Source: Tilletia caries (lineage: Eukaryota; Basidiomycota; Exobasidiomycetes; Tilletiales; Tilletiaceae). From it: 64,000 nucleotides of DNA. Shown one piece after another: positions 44,028-54,436 of this stretch. The number at the start of each line of letters is the position of its first letter. Position 1 is the first letter of the stretch. The stretch covers positions 310,001 through 374,000 of the forward strand of contig JALUTQ010000033.1 in the NCBI GenBank assembly GCA_032718865.1, written 5' to 3'. The notes beneath the pieces were generated by a model. That model saw only the letters and a list, made by a program, of their open reading frames with translations. It searched no databases and was not told where the DNA came from. The position numbers were made by a program, and so were the translations under genes.

Positions 44028-46206
44028 TCAGCCCCGCCGCGCCCCGCGATGCAAATCAGACGTCGGCATCAGCGAGACGCTCGTCTCGTTCGACCCCACA
44101 CTCCGTCGTCTCTCGCTCTCCTTGTTCCGACGCCGTCGTTGCTCCTCCTCCTCCTCCTTCTCCTCCGACTGCCGCTGCTGACGCCGAAGCTGAACCTGCT
44201 CCTCCTCTACACGCTTAGCCCGCCCAAGGTCCTCCCTCCCCCACCTCGCCCTCCACGCCTCATTCCGAATCCGCTCCGCACCGGCCTCAGCAACCTGCAA
44301 GACCGTCAACATCGGGTTCACCGTCGTGATCGCCGGGAACACACTCGCGTCCATCACCCGCAGATTGGCACAGCCCCGGACCCGCATGTCCCGCTCGTCC
44401 ACCACGGCCAGCGGGTCCGTCGTGGGGGTGCCCATCTTGCAGGTGCCGCACGGGTGGTACACGGTGTGGGCGACGCTGCGGGCGTAGGCGGAGAGGTCCG
44501 CGTCGGATTGGATTTTGGGGCCGGGTGCGACTTCGCGGAGCAGGTGGCGGGCGAAGCAGGGCTCTTTGGCGATCTTGCGTGCAATCTTGATCCCCTCCAC
44601 GAGCTACAGGAAATAATCACTCATCCTATTGTCAGCAAGGCGGTTCCATGAAAGGGAAGTTCGACTCATCAGACTCACAATGTGGGCATCGTATCCTTGC
44701 TCGTCTTCAAAGTAGCGGAAATCCAGCAAGGGCTTGTCCTGCCCGTCTGCGCTTTGCAGACTCAGCTTGCCTCGACCCTGGCTACGGGTGATGTTGGGCG
44801 TCATACAGATGGCATGCGCAGGTACATCGAAGCCGAGTCTGCCTGTGTGCTCGGCCCAAGGGACCTGGTAGATGTGTGCCTACCATACCAAAGGAGCGAA
44901 AGCAGAGAGTGTCAGTTTCTTCCCAGCGCAGCAAGCGAGGTCGGTTCAAACGCACCATCAAGTCCGGTCCCGGGTGCGAGGTCGGTTCGGTAGGCAAGTG
45001 CTCCGAGCCAGACTCGCCTGCCCGAGGCAAGATCCGCAAGAAGAGACCCGCATCGCTCGACATGACCGTCTCCGTCGGCGTATCCGGCGTCTCCCACATG
45101 ATGATCGACTCCGGATGGTCCTGCAAGTTCTCGCCCACGCCGGGCACGTCGACTAGGACTTCTACCCCTAGCTGCTCGAGCTCCGCTCTCGGACCGATGC
45201 CGGAGAGGAGTAGGAGGCGCGGAGTATCGATGGCGCCGGCGCAGAGGATCACGTCGTGTTTGGCGCTCAGAGTGAACGAGTGACCCCGCTTGTCCGTCAC
45301 CTGTACTCCCTTGGCGCGTACGAGCCCCTCACCCCCCTCATTGTCCAAATCAAGCTTGCTCGCCCACGTCTCGAGGAAGAGGTGCAGATTCGTCCGCGCA
45401 CGAGGACCGCCGGGCATGATGGGATGCAAGTACGCCACCGACGCCGAGCTGCGCTGCCCTGAGTTCGGGTCGTACGAAATGTTGAAGAAGCCCACGCCTT
45501 GCTGGAAGGGCGTCGATTGGTGTCCATGGACGATGTGCGAGTTCATGTCTTCGAGCACGGGCGCTCCCGTCGCGCGACTGGCCGCCTGGACCCAATCGCG
45601 AACGACGTGGTTCCGGTGCTGTGGGGCGACGGGTACGGTGTTCAGTTTCAGACGATCGCCGTACGGCTGCAAATGACGGGACGACCACGAGGGACAGCCA
45701 TGGTCGTTCGCCCAGCCATCGAGGTCTTCCTTGAGCGGCCGGAAGGAGATAAGGGTGTTGTGCGAGGAACATCCTCCCAGGACTTTCGCTCTACTATGCT
45801 TGATGTGAGAGTTCCCCTTCGGCTGCTCCGTAGTGGCGTAATCGTAGTCGAGCTCAGAGCCGAGAAGCTCCATCCATCGTCTGAGGTCGAGCACGGCGTC
45901 GTTGCCGATATCCGAGGGGCCTCCCTCGATCACGGCCACATTGACATTGGCGTCCTCGGTAAGGCGGTCCGCAAGTACCGCGCCAGCTGTACCACCGCCG
46001 ACGATGACATAGTCGTACACGCAATCCGGGGGCGAGCTGGAGGTGAAGCGGCTGGGAAGCAGATGGGCTGCCAGACGGGCGAGCCGCTCCCTGGCTGTGG
46101 GGGAGTGCGTGCTTGGCTCGTTGGCCGGGGTGTCTTGAGTTGGGATTGGTTGCGCGACAGCTTGGCCGTGCATTCGAGTGTCTGGGTTGCTGGAGGAAGC
46201 GGTCAT
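44028..46206 (-). CDS. GMC oxidoreductase (choline dehydrogenase-like)
   Basis: Exons in coding order 46206..44956, 44879..44679 and 44603..44028 encode 675 residues. The FAD dinucleotide motif is YDYVIVGGGTAGAVLADRL at about 63-81, followed by VAVIEGG. The first GMC signature region is AKVLGGCSSHNTLISFRP. The second signature reads GAIDTPRLLLLSGIGPRAEL. The catalytic His is in VYHPCGTCKMG, and the partner position falls in AITTVNPMLTVLQVAEAGAE. These enzymes oxidise alcohols, producing either H2O2 or reduced acceptors; the substrate class is not determinable. There is no cleavable signal peptide: the N-terminus is polar with an Arg/Leu segment, so an intracellular location is likely. The C-terminus carries an extra charged stretch of about 75 residues (EEKEEEEEQRRRRNKESE) beyond the usual end. 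The divergent neighbour is MLH3. Confidence 0.92.
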
Positions 46207-47249
46207 TCTGGGCCTGTTTGTGAGAAAGTCGTGTGTGTATAGGAAAAGGGGATGCGGAGAGAGTGTCAGGACAGGGGAGGGGGCGGGATTCAGGCAAAGG
46301 TCAGCCACGGCTCTCTATATATAGCACTCGCTCTTCAAGCAGGAGGTCTTCACACCGAGCAACATGCGGAATGAGGTGGGAGGGAGTCGTCCAAAGACCT
46401 CATTCCAAGCGTCAGCATCGTAAATCGTTCAACCGCGTTCATCTGAGACGAGGAGGTGAGGAGAGCAGTCAGCAGAATTTAAGAAGTCAGTCGATCCTCT
46501 TTCATCAGAGGACTTGGCGAGGAGCGTGGGGACGGTGGGGAGAGAGACACAGTGCGGACTGCGGACCGCGCGGACCATCTCTCCCCACTCGCACTCCTGA
46601 TGACCGTTGACCACGCTGACCGTGCGCATCTGGCGCTCGACGTCGCGGCGAAGAAGGCGCGGAGAGAGGCCGCCTTTTCTGAGATGCGGCTCAACGCGGC
46701 TAAATCACAGCGAGATGTCCTTGTCGGGGGCTTGTCGAGACTCGAGATCCATCACCATCACCTCGCCGCCACTCTACGTCCCATTATTATTATTATGCCC
46801 TTCTCCAGCTTCTTGCTGACTCTCCACCCGTGCGACCAGCTCTATGACTCTTTCTACTGCGTCCGTTCGATTTCATCGCCGGACCTGGAGGTGTGATCTT
46901 GTTGCTTTATTCCATAGACAACCTGGAGGTGCTTCGGACGAGTGGCCCTTCCCTTTGTCCTGGGCCGTTTTCCCTTTGTCCTACCACCGTGGGAAAACCA
47001 GAACGTTTCTCTTGATCGATTCTATGTTCCTATCCGCCAGTAAGGCAGCGGGCAGCACGACGAGAAGTTAGATCTCCCCGTTCTCCTCACTTCTGGGCTC
47101 ACTCGTGGTCCGGTAGAGGTCCCAATCGGAGGCAGCTTCCACTGGTGGCAACCTCAAGACTGTCGACCTTGCATGCGCTGTCCCTGTCGATTTCGGCGAA
47201 GCACCGCAACGCATATTGCTCACACATACGGATCAAGACGACAACAGCC
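46207..47249. promoter_or_regulatory. Divergent promoter region, GMC oxidoreductase / MLH3
   Basis: About 1 kb between two divergent starts. A TATATATA box-like element occurs at about 46314-46322, 108-116 bp upstream of the GMC ATG. No coding sequence is supported. Confidence 0.5.
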
Positions 47250-50200
47250 ATGGCAGGACAAGCGGGGCTGTCTCGCCTGCCGACAGGCTCTGGCACTTTG
47301 CTGCCCATCATTCCGCTTTCCGAGCCAATCTCAGCTTCGATGCGGGCCCACCTCGCCTTTCCATCCCTCTCCTCCCTCACTCTCACCTTGGTCCACAACG
47401 CACTCGACGCAGGCGCCAAAGCGATCACCGTCACTCTCGACTTTGCGACCTGGAGCTTGGAGTGCGTTGACGACGGCCGCGGCTTTCCTGTGGAGCTGTT
47501 CGATGGTCGTCAGCATGAAGATGCATGTTCCGAGGGAAGCAAGACAGCCACGATGAGGCGAACAAATCAGCACCACGGTCGATCGTTGCGGTACGGTTGG
47601 AAGGGGGCTTCACTCGGGATGATGGCCCATCTCGGCAGACTGAGGATCTCTAGCATACCAGAAAATACACCGGAGAGGGCATATGTTCTCATACAAAAGG
47701 TGAGCGTTCGTTACATCGAATGAATTCCATCATTTCGCACGCTCTGTTGACCGAGTTGCTCTGGCTTCGAGGTTTTTCCAGGGGGACACACGCACATTCT
47801 CTGGACCTGATCCTTCTCCGGATGCGAAGAACTATCATCACGGAAGCAAGGTGACTTTGACTGACCTGTTCTCTGGGGTGAGTCATTCACAGAATCGCAC
47901 CTCAGGAAACTGAAGTAAGCTGAAGGCAGGTTTGATCCTTCCCATTACATGTGCCGAGTAGCTCCCCGTGCGGAGGCGGTCGTTGGACACTGGCAGTAAA
48001 AGGAGACTGGAAGTAGAAAGAGTCAAGCGAATCGTCACCGTGGCTTCGCTGCGTGAGCCGCAGGTCACATTCTCGCTCCGTGTAAGGACCGATGGCTCAG
48101 ACGAGGGTGACTGGTCGACATTGGCTCTCAAACAAGGGCTTCGTCTCAACAAGGCGAGTGATGGATCTAATCCCCTTTACATGCTGCATCTGATCTCAAA
48201 ACATGTTCCTGCCTGCAGGTTACGTCCCTTCGTGCCCGACTACTGGACGCATATTCACAACACCCGCTCCGCAGTGAAGACCTGGTTGAGATCCACAGTT
48301 CCGTATCCGACTCGTGTCCCATCGCAGTCAGAGGCCTCATCAGCCTCGCACCTGTATACACCAAAGAGATCCAGCACATCTTCCTCAACAAGCACCCGCT
48401 CATCACAGGATCCAGCTTTGCCGAGCATACATCCGGAAAGAACGGAGGGTATGAGACGCCAAGGACCTTTCCATCGCAGCAGACATCAGGTTCTCCGACA
48501 AGATCTGCCGCAGCTCACACCCACTTTGGTGATGCGGATGCGGACCTCTTTGCGGCCGTCTCCTCAATCTTTCACAGCAGCATACATTTCAAACAGTCGA
48601 CCGACCGATCGCTGTCCCTCGACAGCAAGCGAGCGATCGAAGGACCGGCGAGAAGAAGCCCAACGAAGACGAAGGGCGCTCACCCTGCCTTCCTTTTGGA
48701 CGTGACCCTGCGTCAAAAGGATGATCTTGATGCGGCTCCCACACACAATACTCTGAAGCGGAATCGAACTTCCATCAAGAAGGTCTTGCAAGCAGCGGTC
48801 GCGGATTCATTACGGCGGAACGGTCTACTACTCGCAATGCCGTCTGATGAGACCTCACAACCAACTCTTCAGCGAGTGCTGTCCCGTTCCGCTTCCATGG
48901 ATACAGCAGACAATCATGCTACTTCCCTGGTGTCAACTCGCTCGCCACGGAAGCGTCGGCGGGTATCGCCAGAGCTCCCCATCACAGTGCTTAATAATAC
49001 AAGCGAGCAGCACATCCCACTTGACTTCATCGAACACACGCACGAGGTGACCGGACGCAAGTACCTTATCGACCCAAGAACTGGAAACTCGTACGAGGCC
49101 GGAGATCCTGTATTTCGAGAAGGTGGCTCTCGACATAATGACATCAAAGAAGGTGTCAATGACATCCTGAGGCGGTCCAGGTCTGGCGGCACATTCGAGA
49201 GAGGTTTCGGCTCGGCAGAAGTGGCATCCTCTGACTTGCTTCTTTCCAAAGGCTCTCATGTTGAGGCCACCACTACCGCTGAAGGGGCGACGTCGCGATC
49301 CGATCCGGCCCCGGCATGGCTTCGTTCTACTGTGGCAGGTTGGAAGAATCCTATTCTGCCTCTACCAGTAGAGGAAGAGATTCCTTCACTCGGCTTCTCA
49401 GCTGCATCCGGAACTCCTGCCGCTCCCCCTCCTCATTCTTCTTCGCTCGCCTCGATCCGAAGAAGGGAGGCCAGCATGCTGCTGCCGGCGATACAAGCGC
49501 ACAGCCGTTTCTTCCAAGAGTCCAGCGAATCATCAAGCCCGACACTCAAGGGCTGCAGTCACAGCGCAGAGGACGACGAGGATGAGCACAGATTGAGCGA
49601 GATCGAAGCGACGCTCGACAAAGATGCCTTGCGCGGTGCACGCGTGCTCGGGCAGGTCGACCGTAAGTTTGTGCTTTGCGTTGTCCAACTACCAAGGACG
49701 GCTGGGCAGAGGCTTCCGAGTAATAACGCCTTGCTGCTGATTGACCAGCATGCCGCCGACGGTGAGTTCCGGTAAAAACGTCGAATCATCGAACCTGGAC
49801 CCTGACTTCTTCTGGATGTTCGCTTGCGCACAGAGAGGGTACGAGTGGAGCGACTTTTGCAAGAGTACGTGCAAGGATGTCGCTCCGGCAAACCAGACTG
49901 TCACCCGTTACGAGAACCCACAGAAGTCGAGCTGTCAACTGGAGAGATCGAGGCTCTCGAAAAGAACGACGTCCTCCAGCGATGCCTTCAACGCGGCGGA
50001 TTCGTATTATCCTTTCGACGTGTCGAGACCGATCAAGACTCGCCCGGCACGCCTTTCGTCAAGCTCTTCATCACCTCCATCCCTTCGGTGATCAAGGACC
50101 GACTCCTTGCTGAACGCGGACTGCTGACGGCACTGATTCGTGACTTTGGCATCTCAACGAGCGACGAGCGCGGTCCTTCGCTTCTCTCTCACTTCGGGGA

Positions 50201-50644
50201 GCCAAGCTCCGGACAGGCATGCGAAGAGTCAAGCTATAGCTGGATCGGCATCTTGCGAACCTTGCCACGTCTCATGCTTGACCTGATCTATTCGCGAGCC
50301 TGCCGTGGAGCAATCAGTTGAGTAGCGACGACTTGATCTCCTCATACACAGACTAAGACGACTGATCCGTTGACTCCTTCAAATGACAGTGTTTAATGAC
50401 ATCTTGACGCAGGCACAGTGCGAACGACTGGTTGACGACGTCGCAGAGACCGCCTTTCCTTTCCAGTGTGCTCATGGGAGGTGAGTTTAATGATCTTGGG
50501 CAGGTCGCGCGACATAGCTCAGACATGGTCATCGATCATTGAATAATCTGTGTCTGCAGACCCTCCATGCTCCCTTTGGTGCAGATTCCGAGTCGATCGC
50601 AACCAGTTCACCCGGACGGTGTGCATTGGCAATCTCTTCTCTGA
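47250..50644 (+). CDS. MLH3: DNA mismatch repair / meiotic crossover endonuclease subunit MLH3
   Basis: Seven exons: 47250..47699, 47782..47877, 47962..48153, 48219..49761, 49834..50316, 50390..50480 and 50560..50644, giving 979 residues with all phases consistent. Mlh1-Mlh3 nicks DNA in mismatch repair and resolves meiotic crossovers. The N-terminal GHKL ATPase has TLVHNALDAGAKA (Asn50), VDDGRGF and RYGWKGASLGMM. The endonuclease motif is DQHAADERVRVE (from Asp755), built across an intron. The metal-site elements ACRGAI and CAHGRPS lie near the C-terminus. The usual motif-I glutamate four residues before Asn50 is Thr46 here, and GFRGEAL has become GWKGASL, so ATP hydrolysis may be weak or altered. 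Intron 48154..48218 is GC-AG. The middle third is a poorly conserved linker. Confidence 0.93.
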
Positions 50645-51447
50645 ACAGATGAAGGCGGATAGCTACGGTCAACAGGCCCTGTCTGTCATTCGAGACGACG
50701 TCCTAAGTCAGTCGGTGAGCGCACGTAATCGAGCTAGGAGACTCTTTCGTCACCTTCTACAGATTCTCTCGGCACCGCCGCCGGCCTCTCGTGAGGCATC
50801 AGACAACCGCCCCACCGGTTGAAGGGAGTGAACCGATGCGCGAAGGTATCTGGTGTGCAATTAGAAGCCCGAAGACGTTGAGAGCGAGGAAGGACTAAAC
50901 TGACATGGAAGTTGAAGCGTTGCAACTGCAGGAACGGTACATACACAGACGGCGCATCTGCCACAAACAAACAAACAGCGGCCGCAACTCCGACGGAAGC
51001 TCCCCTCCCCTCGGCGTCCTGCTGTTGCACTGTTGCAGACGGTGGCAGATCGCAGATACATCACGGTTCCCGCTTCACGGACCTTCCAAGTCCAAGCTCG
51101 AAGGCCCTGGGCTCGCAGCCTCTTCAGCGCGAAGGATGCCGCCGGCGATTGTGTGATGAAGTCGCTCCCGCACGATGGCCTGACTTTGAGAATGCGAGAA
51201 ATTGAGACTCCATGCATGTTGGACTTGACTTGGCACAAATGCTAAACTGCGAGACAAGGTCGAAGTCAACCCAGACCTCTTGACCCTCGCAAACGAGTGA
51301 ATGGGCACTGACTGTACCACCATCTCCTAGCAGTCCTCGACATCGAGAATCGTCTTCGTCTGGCCCTCACATTCATCAAGATACCCAAGAAAGGGAAGGC
51401 GACACGGACGGCCAGGAAGGGAACATCAAAATCAACACTGGGAGCAA
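50645..51447. other. Intergenic: MLH3 3' flank and Crh gene promoter
   Basis: Short open frames only; none looks like a conserved protein. No repeat or RNA gene was recognised. Confidence 0.5.
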
Positions 51448-53793
51448 ATGACACTAGGACCCACATCACGATCGCGACCGAGGGGGAATACGGGCAGGGG
51501 AGCGCTGCGGGGGATGTCATTGCCGCTTGCGCTCGTGCTGCTGTTCAGCTTTGCGACGACACTGGCGCGCGCAGCTTCATGCGGAACAGGGACGAGCTGC
51601 CCCAAGTCAAGTCCATGCTGCTCAGAGTGAGTTGCTTTTTTTCCGCCCTCGTTACGCATGCTGTTAGGGTTAGGAGCGCTGATGACCTCCGTGCTACTAC
51701 CCCATCTAGATTCGGCCAATGCGGCTCAGGCGCTCAGCAATGCGCAGGAGGATGCCAAGCGCTGTATTCGTACCAGGCAGGTTCCTGCCAACCAAATCCC
51801 ATCTGCAAGAACCTCAACATCACCTTCAAGCCGTCCGACTACAAGAACCAGGACATGTTCATGCCGATTCTCGCCTATGACGGCACAGGAAGTGGGAACG
51901 GCGGTGCGCCTTTCACTTTGGATGCGGGCAATGTGGGTCAGGGGACGGAGGGCGTCTTGTTGCAGATGACGATCGGATCTCAAGCTAAGATTTCGACGAC
52001 GGACTACTTCTTGTACGGTGAGTACCTTTGCAACAGCCGAGCGTGCGCACAGCAGAGGGCTCATATGGCGCCGGAGGGTGTTCGTCTGCAGGCTCGGTTC
52101 AAGCAACACTGAGGCATCAACCGCGCCAAGGTCTTGTTGCCGCCTTTATTCTGATGAGCGACGTGAGTGGGGACTGGATTTGATGTTTTAACACCCCAGC
52201 GGAAGCTGATCATTTGCCTGTCCTCTCTTGTGTCGCCTCGCAGGTCAAAGATGAGGTCGAGTAAGTCCTCACACGTAGAAGTCTGCGCTAGGGAGTTCGG
52301 TTGGGGCGCAGAGCATTGATCCTTTCCTTCATCCTCTACAGCTGGGAGTTCACGACATCAGACGGGTCCAAAGGGTTCACCAACTACTTCAGTCTCGGCC
52401 AGTACGTCAAGGGCCACGGCACCGACGTGGTCTTGCCTAAAACCGGCGATGTTGGAAGCTGGCACACATACGGTTTGAATTGGACCCCGAACCAGCTGCA
52501 GTGGACCATCGATGGCTCGGTCGTTCGGACCCTTACCAAATCGCAAGCGGGCAGCCAATTCCCTCGCACTCCGTCTCGGGTACAGCTGAGCACATGGGCC
52601 GGTGGTAATGCCACAAGTCCTGCCGGCACACAGGAGTGGGCTGGAGGTCTTATCGATTGGACCAATTCAGGTGAGATGCCATATGAGCGACTTATTCCAG
52701 ATGTTCAGCTTTGCTGACCCAAAGCGATCTTACAGAATACAAATCCAACGGATACTACTCGCAGGAGATAAAGAGTTACTCGATCTCGTGTGGTGAGTTT
52801 TTCCACTTGATGTCGATCTGTCAAGGACAAAGACTGACGTCTTGTCTTTCAATTCCTTGCCATCATTACACAGCCGATCCGAGTTCAGCTGGGCTTTCCA
52901 CAGCGAACCGGCGAGCGTCAAGCACCGGCGCAACATCAGCGAACAGCGCTACTTCCTGGGTCTACACAGGCCAAAGTTCCGGTAGCGGGCCCGCTTACCA
53001 GCTTTCCACCGCCCCCATCACCGCACTCAAAAACCCTAGCGCAGATGGCTCCCCAGCCGCTCCCGGATCAGACTCTCTGTCCAAATCGAGCATCTCCAAC
53101 AGCTGGAACGGGTCCGGCGTCAAGGCGAAGAGCAACAGCGGCGGGGGCAGCGGCGGTGGAGGTAGTCTTTTCAACGGCGGCGCGGCGCTCAAGTACGGCC
53201 TCCCCATCGGGGGCGGTATCATCGCCATCATCCTCGGCTGGGCCGCCTGTGTGTACTACACGCGCCGCAAAAGGATGGGCACGGTGGGGAAGAACAACCC
53301 GCTCGGCGCACCGGGCACGGCGATCGTCGGTGGCACCGGCATGGCGCACCACCACAACGTCGGCGGGGGAGGAGTAGCTGGAAAACGGACGAGCAAGTAC
53401 GCCCCGCTTAATAATAACATGTATGGGTCCGAGGTGGACGATGCTCCGATGGGCGCACAGCGGATGGGCACGGGCTACGGTCCTGCCGTGGGCCCACGGC
53501 CCGGGCCGATGCCTGCGCGGGACAAGTACGAGATGGCCGCCGCACACGTCATGTCGCCCACATCCCCCAGCGGCGGGGCAGGCTCGCCCTTTGGGTATCC
53601 CCAGGCGTCGCCATACGGTGCTGCGCCGCACAACCCCAACCCGAGCGGGTACTTCCCTTCCTCGCGTCCAGGTCCAGGTCCAGGTCCTGGCCGAGGCTAT
53701 GGCGCGCAACAGGCTCCTCCGCATCATGCACAGTATAGCAGCGGGAATGGGTTCGGGGCGCCTTATACCCAGCCGGCGTACAGAGATTATTGA
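51448..53793 (+). CDS. Crh-type cell-wall transglycosylase, CBM18-GH16 with C-terminal membrane anchor
   Basis: Exons 51448..51626, 51710..52017, 52092..52162, 52244..52260, 52342..52670, 52736..52792 and 52874..53793 encode 626 residues. Crh enzymes link chitin to beta-glucan in the wall. A signal peptide (MSLPLALVLLFSFATTLARA) sits 22 residues in; ATG 51514 is an alternative start. A hevein-like chitin-binding domain follows: CGTGTSCPKSSPCCSEFGQC, then CAGGCQ. The GH16 domain covers about 90-330, with catalytic DEVDWE at 189-194 (nucleophile and acid/base Glu) and SWHTYGLNWTPNQLQWTIDG. After a Ser/Gly-rich stalk comes one membrane helix, LPIGGGIIAIILGWAACVYY (about 429-448), then RRKR and a cytosolic tail of about 175 residues, Gly/Pro/Tyr-rich. 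Ascomycete Crh proteins normally use a GPI anchor; this one is a transmembrane form. Exon 4 is only 17 nt and carries DEV of the active site. Confidence 0.93.
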
Positions 53794-54436
53794 ATTCTCC
53801 TCCCCGCCTCCTCGACCCCCCCAAGTTCCTCGCCCTCGGACCGTATTCCTGCACCTACAACTTCTTCTGCACACCCTCGTTTCGCTCGCTCGTTTCTTTA
53901 TGGACCTCGACCTTATCGGACCTCCACTCCTTCATTCGCAGGATCGGAGGGCCAACGAACACTTTCTTTGTCTGCTTTCCTTCCCCGGAATCGCCAGCTG
54001 CTCTCAACTATCTTTCCCTTTCGTCCTTGCTCCCAGGAAATCTCCCCGACCTTTCTTCGCGCTTCGCCTACCCTGCAACATCTTTCCATATCGTTCTACC
54101 CCCACCCGCTGTGAATAGTTTCTTATAACGACCTCCCTATTCCGCTACCGGTTTCTTGTCATCACGGGATCTCCAGACTTTCCATCGCCAATGCATCTTG
54201 CTGCCATTTGGTGCTACATACGTTATGCGTTATGCAGGTCCGAAGATGCGATTCCCGCTGGATGAAGAAAGCACAACGGGCCTGAAGAGAAGAAACGAGC
54301 GAATCTATAAGCCAAAGATGGCGAAACGAGAGTGTAGCATGGCAAACCTTAGTACAAGGCGAGCGTATCCTGATATCTGCAAAAAAAAAACTGTCCTAGC
54401 GATCCTCCTATCCTCCTCCCCCTCCCCCTTCTTTCA
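53794..54436. other. Intergenic, convergent 3' flanks
   Basis: Pyrimidine-rich 3' region of the Crh gene, then the 3' region of the DUF2985 gene with an A10 run at about 54380-54389. No gene. Confidence 0.55.
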
